NCBI GenBank assembly: GCA_963974445.1
Contig: CAXBDI010000021.1
Coordinates: 1-42,150, forward strand
Origin: JACKII01 sp963974445
GTDB lineage: Bacteria > Pseudomonadota > Alphaproteobacteria > Bin95
Direction: 5' to 3'
DNA length: 42,150 nucleotides
Part shown: positions 15,848 to 23,250 of the stretch, one piece after another
How the letters are laid out: each line of letters starts with the position of its first letter
Position numbering within the stretch: position 1 is the stretch's first letter
The notes under the pieces: generated by a model
Seen by the model: only the letters and a program-made list of their open reading frames with translations
What the model was told of the DNA's origin: nothing
The model's database searches: none
Translations under genes and position numbers: made by a program

Positions 15848-16600
15848 CTACCCTTTGTCGGTCGCGTGCGAGGCGCTCTCACCGCCGCGGGCTGCTCGCT
15901 CCGTCTCCATACGGGCAACGAGCACATCGAACTCGGCGCGGTCGAGCACGCCGCTGGGGCTTTCGCGGGTTGGCAGCAGTTCGGCATAAGCCAGATAGCG
16001 CTCCTGCGCCACGGCATAGAGGCGACGCAACTCGCTGAGCGGATCGGCATGGTCGTCGGCGCGGATGTCGAGCCAGGAGTAATCCTGATCCCGAAAGATC
16101 ACCAAGCCGGCCGCCTGCTTGCCGCGCTTGTCGCCGCCGGCGTCCTCACCCGCCTGCAACGCCAGCAGCAGCCGCTCGGCGAAGGGCTTGTCGAGGGCCG
16201 CCTGGTATTCGCGCAAGGTGTCGGCCACCACCGCCGGTCCCTCCAGCATGTTGCCGGCGACGGACACATTCTCTGCCACCTCGTGACCAGCCCAGTCGAC
16301 GCACTCCAAGCCGGTGTAGGCCGCGTTTCGGCCCTGAGCGTCGATCATGTGGAGCTGGCGGTTGGCATGGCCGCGGTCGCGCTCGACGAAGGCGGTGACG
16401 ATGCTTTGCGGCAGTGCGCCCGCCGCCATCATGCGCAGGCCGTCGGGTCCGAAAGTCGGGTTGGTAAAGGCTTGGCTGGCGATGGCGCCGACACCGGCCC
16501 GGATGCTTGGCACCCGCGCGCCGACGGAGAAAAAGCGGCTGGCGACGGCGATGCCCAGATGCCCGGTTGCTGGGTCGCGGGCGACGATGGAGTAGGTCAT
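15848..16600 (-). CDS. DUF1028 family protein (Ntn-hydrolase-like)
   Basis: The 250-residue protein has the DUF1028 signature from the start: MTYSIVARDPATGHLGIAVASRFFSVGARVPSIRAGVGAIASQAFTNP, followed by GHEVAENVSVAGNMLEGPAVV. Members resemble N-terminal-nucleophile hydrolases of the proteasome/isoaspartyl-peptidase fold and are often found next to peptidases or amidases; biochemical roles are largely unknown. It was co-oriented with, and eight bases from, a now-broken alpha/beta hydrolase. Length is typical of the one-domain form. The C terminus (ESASHATDKG) is outside the conserved part. Confidence 0.88.
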   Translation of the reverse strand: MTYSIVARDPATGHLGIAVASRFFSVGARVPSIRAGVGAIASQAFTNPTFGPDGLRMMAAGALPQSIVTAFVERDRGHANRQLHMIDAQGRNAAYTGLECVDWAGHEVAENVSVAGNMLEGPAVVADTLREYQAALDKPFAERLLLALQAGEDAGGDKRGKQAAGLVIFRDQDYSWLDIRADDHADPLSELRRLYAVAQERYLAYAELLPTRESPSGVLDRAEFDVLVARMETERAARGGESASHATDKG

Positions 16601-16644
16601 GACCCTGTTTCCTGGTTTGCCGTTTCAACTGCTCACCTTCCTTT

Positions 16645-16747
16645 TGCCCCGGGCTTGACCCGGGGTCCATGCCGGAGAGTTTCCCACAGAGTTCGGGCTT
16701 TGTAGTTGGCTCTCTGGCATGGGTCCCAAATCAAGTTTGGGACAAGG
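16645..16747. repeat. Tripartite palindromic repeat, family A copy 1
   Basis: A left hairpin (CCCCGGG-CTTGA-CCCGGGG type), a central imperfect stem (CATGCCGGAGAG with CTCTCTGGCATG) and a right hairpin (CCCAAA-TCAAG-TTTGGG) are arranged in series over about 100 bases. Copies 2 and 3 at 18328 and 29054 keep the same plan, with compensatory changes in the stems. Confidence 0.88.
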
Positions 16748-16798
16748 AGGGTGTGGTTTGGGACAAGGAGGGTGTGGTTTGGGACTAGGTGGGTGGGG
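16736..16798. repeat. 21-base tandem repeat, three units
   Basis: The unit TTTGGGACAAGGAGGGTGTGG occurs at 16736-16756 and 16757-16777 without change, and a third diverged copy follows at 16778-16798. The first unit overlaps the right hairpin of the family A element, so the array seems to have grown out of that repeat's edge. It ends just before the MetE-like remnant. Confidence 0.9.
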
Positions 16799-16814
16799 AT
16801 TTGCTGGCGTTTTC

Positions 16815-17051
16815 TCATCCCCACAGCTTCGACGAAGCGATCTTGGCACCCTCGGCGAGGCTCTCCAGCTTCGCCCGGACCACGTCCTCCGCCGTGAAGG
16901 AGTCGCCGGCGATCTGCGGGTGCTCGACATAGTTGTTGATGGTCTCGACCGCGCCGGTGGAGCGCCGGGCGGCGATCAGGTCGGCTAACCCCTCGATCCT
17001 TGGCAGGCTGCCCACATGGGTGGTCAGGATGCGGGCGGTGCTGTGGAGCAA
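16815..17051 (-). pseudogene. Cobalamin-independent methionine synthase-like gene with internal deletion
   Basis: The 78-codon frame joins the N terminus of a MetE C-terminal-domain-like methyltransferase (STARILTTHVGSLPR, start of the family) to its far C terminus (NNYVEHPQ, then EDVVRAKLESLAEGAKIAS and KLWG). About 300 codons, including most of the zinc and substrate residues, are missing, yet the frame is intact. It may still be translated but cannot be an active methyltransferase. It is divergent from the acyl-CoA dehydrogenase, with an 88-base gap. The loss might be partly explained by several deletions, since the VEHP and VVRAKL blocks are also closer together than in the family. Confidence 0.75.
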
Positions 17052-17139
17052 TGATGCTCTCCCTCTCAGCGAATTTGGCGTTAGACTACCGAAGCCATGG
17101 TGGCCGCGACAGGGTCAAGTTCCAATCGAAAGACCAGTG

Positions 17140-18306
17140 ATGAGCATCGACTTCACACCTGAGCAAATCCAAATTCGCGACGCCGTCACCAGGCTGTGCG
17201 CCGATTTTGGCGACGAGTACTGGCTCGCCCGCGACGAGGACGGCGTCTTTCCGGAGGATTTCTGCCAGGCCATCGCCGACGCTGGCTTTATGGGCATCGC
17301 CATGCCGGAGGAATATGGCGGCTCCGGCCTTGGGATCACCGAGGCGGCGATCATGATGCAGGCGATCAGCCAGTCTGGCGCCGGCAATGGCGGCGTGTCG
17401 TCGGTCAGCCTCGGCATATTCGGGCTCAACCCGGTCGTGCGCTACGGCACCCATGAGCAAAAGGCGAGGATGCTGCCGCCGATCATCAGCCGCCAGCACC
17501 GCGCCTGCTTTGGCGTCACCGAACCGAACACCGGCCTGGATACGACGCGGCTGCGCACAAAGGCGGTGAAGCAGGGCGACCGCTATATCGTGCACGGCCA
17601 GAAAACCTGGACCAGCACGGCCCAGGTTGCCGACAAAATCCTGCTGATCGCGCGCACCAAGGACATCGGCGAGACCGAGCGGCCGATGGATGGCCTCAGC
17701 CTGTTCTACACCGACCTCGACCGCTCCAAGTGCGAAATCCGGCGCATTCCGAAGATGGGGCGCAAGGCCGTCGACTCGAACCAGGTGTTCATCGATGGCC
17801 TGGAAATCCCGGAGGAGGACCGCATCGGCGAGGAAGGCAAGGGCTTTCGCTACCTGCTGCACGGCATCAACCCGGAGCGCATCCTCATCGCCGCGGGTCT
17901 GGTGGGCTTAGGCCGCGTCGCGCTGGAGAAGGCCACCACCTATGCCCGCGAGCGGATCGTGTTCGACCGGCCCATCGGTATGAATCAGGGCATCCAGCAC
18001 CCGCTCGCCGCCAGTTGGGCGGAGTTGGAGGCGGCCAACCTGATGGCCTTCCGCGCCGCCCAACTCTACGACCGCGGCGAGGACGCCGGCGCGATGGCAA
18101 ACGCCGCCAAGTATCTGGCGGGAGAGGCCGGCTTTAAGGCCTGCACCACCGCCATCACCACTCACGGCGGCATGGGCTATGCCAAGGAATATCATGTGGA
18201 GCGCTACTTCCGCGAATGCCTGATCCACCGCATCGCGCCGATCACCCCGCACCTGATCCTCTGCTACATCGCGGAGAGGGTGTTGGGCCTACCGAAGAGT
18301 TATTGA
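17140..18306 (+). CDS. Acyl-CoA dehydrogenase family protein (E in GINPER position)
   Basis: The 388-residue flavoprotein follows the ACAD plan: an N-terminal helical domain, MPEEYGGSGLG, the FAD-contacting CFGVTEPNTGLDTTRLRTKA, the WTSTAQ strand, GRKAVDSNQVFID, and the C-terminal HGGMGYAKEYHVERYFRE. The usual catalytic Glu of the YEGT segment is not there (the position reads RIAPITP). Instead a Glu is present in HGINPERIL, the site used as base by isovaleryl- and long-chain-type enzymes. A branched or unusual acyl-CoA substrate is therefore plausible. The ATG at 17140 (MSIDFTPEQ) matches family starts; the ribosome site is weak. Confidence 0.92.
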   Translation: MSIDFTPEQIQIRDAVTRLCADFGDEYWLARDEDGVFPEDFCQAIADAGFMGIAMPEEYGGSGLGITEAAIMMQAISQSGAGNGGVSSVSLGIFGLNPVVRYGTHEQKARMLPPIISRQHRACFGVTEPNTGLDTTRLRTKAVKQGDRYIVHGQKTWTSTAQVADKILLIARTKDIGETERPMDGLSLFYTDLDRSKCEIRRIPKMGRKAVDSNQVFIDGLEIPEEDRIGEEGKGFRYLLHGINPERILIAAGLVGLGRVALEKATTYARERIVFDRPIGMNQGIQHPLAASWAELEAANLMAFRAAQLYDRGEDAGAMANAAKYLAGEAGFKACTTAITTHGGMGYAKEYHVERYFRECLIHRIAPITPHLILCYIAERVLGLPKSY

Positions 18307-18327
18307 GGGGCGGGAATCAGCGCCCCG

Positions 18328-18432
18328 TTGCCCCGGGTTTGACCCGGGGCCCATGCCTGAGAGGTGGATCACAAAATCCGAACCCTGTGAGAAATGCTCA
18401 GGCATGGGTCCCGCATCAAGTGCGGGACAATG
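18328..18432. repeat. Tripartite palindromic repeat, family A copy 2
   Basis: It has the same layout as copy 1: CCCCGGG-TTTGA-CCCGGGG, a central stem with CCCATGCCTGAGA and a matching CTCAGGCATGGG, then CCCGCA-TCAAG-TGCGGG. It sits between the acyl-CoA dehydrogenase and the RES toxin gene, which are convergent. Confidence 0.88.
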
Positions 18433-18479
18433 GGGAGATTGGGCAGACCGATTTGCGCTACCGGCGAAAACCACTCCAC

Positions 18480-19235
18480 TCAGTCAGACCGCAGCCTCGC
18501 ATCGGCTGCAAACCCCTGATATTCGAATTCAAGACCTTGCCGCGGATGCTCGCAGATCGCCTGAGCGACAGTTTCCGCCACCCGGATACGCCAGGTTTGG
18601 CGCTGGACCGGGTTGGCGTCGGCAAAGGCCTGGCATCGCAACACCGCCACATTGGCGCGACCGAGTGGATCGCGGACGGACTGATAGCGGATGATATCGA
18701 CGTCTGCCGCTCTGGCGGCATCAGCCAACGCCTGACAAGCAGAATAGTCCGTCAAATTCGCCCAACGGTCTCGATGGGCAACCAACGGCTCTCGCGTCAG
18801 ATCGATGGCATAAGCAGAGGACAGGGCGGCGGAAAATGCTGTGAATTCGGCGGTGCCCCCCGGTAAAGCGATTTCCGGCGACTCCGCAAAAAACAGGTAA
18901 CGATAGAACACCATCTCCGCGACGGCAGTATCGACGACCTCTGCGGCGTAGAACACACCGGGAGACCGGCCGGCGCGGCGAAATCGGGAGCCGACGCGAT
19001 AGTTGCTGGTGTATCGAAATGGCGTCGATAACAGATAGTCCAGGTGCTGACAGTCCAGCGGCACAGGCGGTTTGGTCTCGTCCAGAATCCCCTCCAATAC
19101 GCTCTGCTCATCGAGCGTGTCGACCAACCCTAAAGTCGAGACACGATGCTGCGCCTCGACCAACCGCCACGCCTCGCCCCGATACGCCTGCGGCTCAGAC
19201 GATAGCGCGTCGGGCGTCCAGATAGGCGATGACAT
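18480..19235 (-). CDS. RES-domain toxin of a type II toxin-antitoxin pair
   Basis: RES toxins degrade or modify NAD+ and stop growth when free. The 251-residue protein shows the RES core at about residues 80-115 (GSRFRRAG, then GVFYAAE and TAVAEMVFYR, with the conserved Arg, Tyr and Glu), and a later ANVAVLRCQAF segment. It is longer than minimal RES toxins because of an N-terminal extension. Its ATG lies 41 bases inside the antitoxin gene, so the two are translated in different overlapping frames, as in many co-regulated pairs. The family and pairing are solid; NAD+ as target is from studied relatives. Confidence 0.87.
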   Translation of the reverse strand: MSSPIWTPDALSSEPQAYRGEAWRLVEAQHRVSTLGLVDTLDEQSVLEGILDETKPPVPLDCQHLDYLLSTPFRYTSNYRVGSRFRRAGRSPGVFYAAEVVDTAVAEMVFYRYLFFAESPEIALPGGTAEFTAFSAALSSAYAIDLTREPLVAHRDRWANLTDYSACQALADAARAADVDIIRYQSVRDPLGRANVAVLRCQAFADANPVQRQTWRIRVAETVAQAICEHPRQGLEFEYQGFAADARLRSD

Positions 19236-19578
19236 CCATCAATCCTGCAATGGTTCGGATTTTATCGGCTGGCCGCCCGCCGAGCGCAGTATTGACGCCT
19301 GTCATCCACGACCGAACGACGGCCTCATCGCCTCCAGCGATGGCGTCCAGGGATCGGAACACCCTGACAAGCAAGGCGGCAAGCTCAAACGGCTTGCTAC
19401 CGTCTTCCAAAACCCAACCGCCCCGCCGCATGCGCGAGACCGTTGCCGGACTGACGCCGATCACCTTTGCCATATGACCCGCACTCAGGCCCAACCGGTC
19501 GGCAGCGCGCAACACCGCCGTCGTTAGGACTATGCCGCGTTTGCCGGCTATGGGGAGTGCTTTTGCTGCTAATGCCAT
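19195..19578 (-). CDS. Xre/ParS-type antitoxin (MbcA/ParS toxin-binding domain)
   Basis: The 127-residue protein has an N-terminal Xre helix-turn-helix (about 20-50, LRAADRLGLSAGHMAKVIGVSPATVSRMRRGGW) and a C-terminal toxin-binding domain ending in LMDVIAYLDARRA, as in antitoxins of RES toxins. It should neutralise the overlapping downstream toxin and repress the shared promoter. A GAGAGGA ribosome site precedes the ATG at 19578. The AT-rich segment just upstream (about 19593-19622, with two direct ATAAC motifs) is the likely promoter/operator. Confidence 0.88.
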   Translation of the reverse strand: MALAAKALPIAGKRGIVLTTAVLRAADRLGLSAGHMAKVIGVSPATVSRMRRGGWVLEDGSKPFELAALLVRVFRSLDAIAGGDEAVVRSWMTGVNTALGGRPADKIRTIAGLMDVIAYLDARRAIV

Positions 19579-19592
19579 CGCTCGTTCCTCTC

Positions 19593-19622
19593 TACTGATA
19601 ACATATAATGCAATAACTTTCT
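19593..19622 (-). promoter_or_regulatory. Likely promoter/operator of the RES-Xre pair
   Basis: This is the most AT-rich stretch for several kilobases, placed 15-45 bases before the antitoxin ATG. On the plus strand it contains two direct ATAAC motifs (GATAACATA and CAATAACTT) that could be repressor half-sites. A TATAAT at 19604-19609 on the plus strand could instead serve the riboswitch transcript. Assignment is tentative. Confidence 0.35.
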
Positions 19623-19704
19623 CAGGAAAGGATTTTTGATGAAATCGCTGAAGAATCCGGGCGAGGCGCCACGGTCACCCGATTGCATCCATCCCCGCCC
19701 TCCG

Positions 19705-19935
19705 CTACGGTCTGCCCCAGCAACGGTTCCCGCAAGGGACGCAAAAGGGAACAAGGGACGGGCGCTCCGCTTTTTGGAGCAGGCTCGTAAGCCTTGGCTG
19801 CCCCCGCAACTGTTAGCGGCGAGTGCTCGCCATCCATGGCCACTGGGAAACTGGGAAGGCCGGTCGAGCGCTGCGACCCGTGAGCCAGGAGACCTGCCGT
19901 CGCGAGCGTCACCCATTCCTTGAGGCCGGGGTGTG
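19705..19935 (+). promoter_or_regulatory. Cobalamin riboswitch upstream of btuB-like gene
   Basis: The leader has the consensus elements of an adenosylcobalamin-class riboswitch in order. First comes the GGTTCCCGC...AAAAGGGAACA segment (about 19725-19752), then GCTGCCCCCGCAACTGT (19797-19813), then CACTGGGAAACTGGGAAGG (about 19841-19859), and finally the B12 box GAGCCAGGAGACCTGCC (19882-19898). It lies 185 bases before the start of a TonB-dependent receptor and should lower its expression when cobalamin is plentiful. The outer boundaries are approximate because the closing P1 stem was not resolved. Confidence 0.95.
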
Positions 19936-20118
19936 TCCAAGGAGCGGAAACCCGTTTGCGGTGACGCGGGAAGCCGTGTCGCGCGTGCGGGTGAACCGGG
20001 CCTGAAACCCCCGTCTTCCATCACCCAAGCAACCGGCCTGGCTTCGCGTCGTCGCGCAAGGTGGGCTCGTCCGCCGTGCGCTTGTTGTTCAATGAACGCA
20101 AGCTCTTGGGTGTTGCCA

Positions 20119-22044
20119 ATGATCCGTTTTAAACTGCCGCTACTATTGCCGCCAGCGCTGCTCGCAGCCCTGGCGACCGCCCCTGCCTCCGCCGCGGACG
20201 AGCCGGTCCGTCTCGCGCCCGTCGTCGTCTCCGCCAGCGCCACGCCGGTCGAGGCGCGCGAGGTCGGCAGCGCCGTCACCGTCATCACCGCAGATCAGAT
20301 CGAGCGCCAACAGACCCGCAGCCTCGCCGATGCCTTGCGCAAGGTGCCGGGCATCGCCCTCAGCCGCTCCGGCCCGACCGGCAGCCAGACGCAGGTGCGC
20401 ATCCGCGGCGCCGAATCGAATCACACGCTGGTGCTGATCGACGGCGTCGAGCTCAACGACCCGAGCGGCGCGTCGGAGTTCGACTTCGGCAACATGCTGG
20501 CGAGCGACGTGGACCGCGTCGAGATCCTGCGTGGCCCGCAGAGCGCCCTCTATGGCAGTGAGGCCATCGGCGGTGTCATCAACATCATTACCAAGCGCGG
20601 CAAAGGCCCGATTTCCGGCACGCTGTCGGCTGAAGGCGGCTCGTTCGAAACCGCCCGGCTTTACGGCAACGCCCAGGGCGGCGGCGAGTGGTACAATTTC
20701 TCGGTCGGCGGCACGTTCTTCCGCACCAATGGTGTCTCCGTCGCGCCAGAGGACGAGGGCAACAGCGAGCGCGATGGCAACGAAAACAAGACGCTGAACG
20801 TCAAGTTCGGCCTGACGCCGCTCGACAATTTGGAGATCGATCTGTTCGGCCGCCTCGTGGAAAGCACGATCGAGACCGACCCGCAACCGTTCGTCGCCGG
20901 CGTCATCGGCACCGTCGATGGCAACGAGGAGACCGAAGCCCTGCAACGCACCGGCCGCGTGCGGGTGAAATACAGCCTGTTCGACGGCATGTGGGAGCAT
21001 ATTGCCAGTGCCGCCTACAATACCGACCAGGCGGATTCACTGACCAATGGCGCCGTCAACTTTTCCTCTAAAGGCGAGAAGACTCGGCTGGACTATCAGT
21101 CCAACCTGTTCCTGGAGACACCGGAATTCGCCGACGCCAGCCACACCTTGACCGTACTGGTCGAGCGCGAGATCGACGCGCAGACGACCGCCAGCGCCTT
21201 CGGCGGCTCCGATCTGGAAATCACCAACTACGGCGTGGTCGGCGAGTATCGGGTCAGCCTGTTCGACCGGCTGTTCCTCTCCGGCAGCGTGCGGCACGAC
21301 TTCAACGAAATTTTCGCCAACGAAACCACCTACCGCGCGACCGCGGCCTATCTTTTGGCCGAGACGGGGACGCGCTTCCACGCCAGCTTTGGCACCGGCG
21401 TCAAGAACCCGACCCTGTTCGAACTGTTCGGCTTCGGCCCGAATTTCCGGCCGAACCCGGACTTGCAGCCAGAGAAAAGCCGCGGTTGGGATATCGGTGT
21501 CGAGCAAAGCCTCTGGGACGACCGCATCGTCGTCGACCTGACCTATTTCAACAACCGCATCACCGACCTGATCGATGGCGCGGGCCAATTCGCCATCAAC
21601 TTGCCCGGCGTTACCAAGACTCAGGGTATCGAAGTCTCCCTGAACGCCGAGGTGCTGGATGGCCTGACCTTGGCCGGCCAATACACCTACACCCTGGCCG
21701 AAGACCCCGACGGCACACGCCTGGTGCGCCGCCCGCGCCATACCGGTAGTATCAACGCCGGCTACAAGTTCCTGGATGGCAAGGCCACGGTCGACCTCGG
21801 CGTCGGCTACAACGGCGACCAGCAGGACTTTCAGTTCTCCAACTTCTTCGCCAGCCGCACGATGGTGACGCTCGACAGCTATGTGAAAGCCGACGTCACC
21901 GCATCCTACAAAGCGACCGACCGGGTCGAGATCTTCGGCCGGATCGAGAACGCGCTGGACCAGGACTATCAGGACGTCTTCGGCTTCAGCAATCCCGGCA
22001 TCGGCGCTTATGCAGGGGTGAAGATAAAGTTGGGCGGCCGATAG
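20119..22044 (+). CDS. btuB: TonB-dependent receptor, BtuB-like (vitamin B12 uptake)
   Basis: This outer-membrane channel takes up cobalamin using TonB energy. The 641-residue precursor has a signal peptide (MIRFKLPLLLPPALLAALA... cut after ASA), a plug domain beginning VVVSASATPVEAREVGSAVTVITADQI with the VRIRGAESNHTLVLIDGVELNDPSG and VEILRGPQSALYGSEAIGGVINIIT signatures, and a C-terminal barrel (FGTGVKNPTLFELFG, DLQPEKSRGWDIG, LDQDYQDVFGFSNPG). Size equals BtuB. The ATG at 20119 is chosen because it gives a proper signal peptide; an upstream ATG at 20092 is in frame. The cobalamin riboswitch in its leader supports B12 as ligand. No btuCDF genes are nearby. Confidence 0.93.
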   Translation: MIRFKLPLLLPPALLAALATAPASAADEPVRLAPVVVSASATPVEAREVGSAVTVITADQIERQQTRSLADALRKVPGIALSRSGPTGSQTQVRIRGAESNHTLVLIDGVELNDPSGASEFDFGNMLASDVDRVEILRGPQSALYGSEAIGGVINIITKRGKGPISGTLSAEGGSFETARLYGNAQGGGEWYNFSVGGTFFRTNGVSVAPEDEGNSERDGNENKTLNVKFGLTPLDNLEIDLFGRLVESTIETDPQPFVAGVIGTVDGNEETEALQRTGRVRVKYSLFDGMWEHIASAAYNTDQADSLTNGAVNFSSKGEKTRLDYQSNLFLETPEFADASHTLTVLVEREIDAQTTASAFGGSDLEITNYGVVGEYRVSLFDRLFLSGSVRHDFNEIFANETTYRATAAYLLAETGTRFHASFGTGVKNPTLFELFGFGPNFRPNPDLQPEKSRGWDIGVEQSLWDDRIVVDLTYFNNRITDLIDGAGQFAINLPGVTKTQGIEVSLNAEVLDGLTLAGQYTYTLAEDPDGTRLVRRPRHTGSINAGYKFLDGKATVDLGVGYNGDQQDFQFSNFFASRTMVTLDSYVKADVTASYKATDRVEIFGRIENALDQDYQDVFGFSNPGIGAYAGVKIKLGGR

Positions 22045-22046
22045 GC

Positions 22047-23213
22047 CTAGCCGCGCAGCATCGCCTTGGCGATTTGTTGCTGCTGGATCTGGCTGGTGCC
22101 CTCGAACAGGCGGAACAGGCGGACGTCGCGGTACATGCGCGTCACCGCGTTGTCCTCGATATAGCCGGCGCCGCCCAGAATCTGCACCGCCCGGTCCGCC
22201 ACCCGGCAGACCATTTCGGAGCCGAAATACTTGGCCGCCGCGATCTCGGGGAAGGGCAGCGGCGTGCCATTTTCCACCGCGCGGTCGAACGCGCGGGCGA
22301 CGTCCAGCACCAGCGCCTTGGCCGCCAGCATATCCGCCTGCATTTCCGCCAGCATGCCCTGCACCAGTTGGAACTCGCCGATGGCCTGGCCGAACTGCCG
22401 GCGCTTGCGGGCGTGCGCCACGGCCTCGGCGATCAGCCGGATCGCCTGTCCGACGCAGGTTGCGGCGACGTGGGTGCGGGCAGAGTTGATGCCGCGGAGC
22501 GCCGCCCCCAGACCACGGCCCTCGACGCCGCCGACCAGGTTCGCCGCCGGGACCCGGCAGTTCTCGATTCGGATCTCGGTCGAGTGCGAACCGCGCACCC
22601 CCAGCAGCGGCGGCGCTGGCAGCGGCTCGATGCCCGGCGTGCCGGCCTCGACCAGAAAGGCAGAAACTCCCTGGGAGCCCTTGCTGGCCGGGTCGGTCCG
22701 CGCCATCACCAGAAATAGATCGGCCTCCGGAGCGTTGGTGATGTAGCGCTTCATACCGTTCAGGACGTAGTGGTCGCCATCGCGCACGGCGCTCGTGGTC
22801 AGGCCACCGGCGTCGGTGCCCGCCTCCGGTTCGGTCAGGGCGAAAGCGCCGGTGACCGCTCCACTGGCCATCCTTGGCAGCCACTGCCGCTTCTGCTGCT
22901 CCGTCGCGAAGTCCAGGATCGCCTGGCTGGTCAGCCCGATGGTCGTGGAAAAGCGCGAGCGATAGACGGCTGAGGCGCGGGTGAATGCGATGGTCAGGCG
23001 CACCTGCTCCTCTTGGCTGCAGGCAAGACCGCCGTATTCCTCGGGAATGGAGATGCCGAACAGGCCGAGCGTGCGCATGCGCTCGACCAGTTCCTCCGGA
23101 ACGCAATCCTCCGCCTCCAGCCGCGGCTCGTTCGGGATTAGCTCGTCATCGGTGAAGCGTTCGATGGCGGCCAGATAGGTCTCGAAGTCGTTGAAACTGC
23201 CGGAAGACTGCAT
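22047..23213 (-). CDS. Acyl-CoA dehydrogenase family protein (canonical catalytic Glu)
   Basis: The 388-residue flavoprotein has ISIPEEYGGLACSQEEQ, FALTEPEAGTDAGGL for FAD and substrate binding, YITNAPEADLFLVMART, then QILGGAGYIEDNAVTRMYRDVRLFRLFEGTSQIQ, with the catalytic Glu in FEGTSQIQ. It ends two bases from the convergent btuB stop. It starts 37 bases after the emrB stop on the same strand, so it may be transcribed with the marR-emrA-emrB genes, an unusual partner for an efflux operon. The ribosome site before the ATG at 23213 is weak. Acyl chain specificity cannot be read. Confidence 0.92.
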   Translation of the reverse strand: MQSSGSFNDFETYLAAIERFTDDELIPNEPRLEAEDCVPEELVERMRTLGLFGISIPEEYGGLACSQEEQVRLTIAFTRASAVYRSRFSTTIGLTSQAILDFATEQQKRQWLPRMASGAVTGAFALTEPEAGTDAGGLTTSAVRDGDHYVLNGMKRYITNAPEADLFLVMARTDPASKGSQGVSAFLVEAGTPGIEPLPAPPLLGVRGSHSTEIRIENCRVPAANLVGGVEGRGLGAALRGINSARTHVAATCVGQAIRLIAEAVAHARKRRQFGQAIGEFQLVQGMLAEMQADMLAAKALVLDVARAFDRAVENGTPLPFPEIAAAKYFGSEMVCRVADRAVQILGGAGYIEDNAVTRMYRDVRLFRLFEGTSQIQQQQIAKAMLRG

Positions 23214-23250
23214 GAGCTACTCACGAATGACAGGAGTGGGCGAACCGGCC

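Noticed and set aside
16736..16798. CRISPR-like array
   Set aside because: The units are directly adjacent with no spacers and are not near any cas gene.
16633..16824. Frame with repeated HTLLVPN peptides
   Set aside because: It simply translates the 21-base tandem array on the minus strand; no start signal or family.
21037..23106. 689-codon minus-strand open frame across the btuB and acyl-CoA dehydrogenase genes
   Set aside because: It is an antisense or out-of-frame shadow caused by high GC at third positions. Its content is low-complexity Arg/Gly/Ala, and both real genes have clear family motifs.
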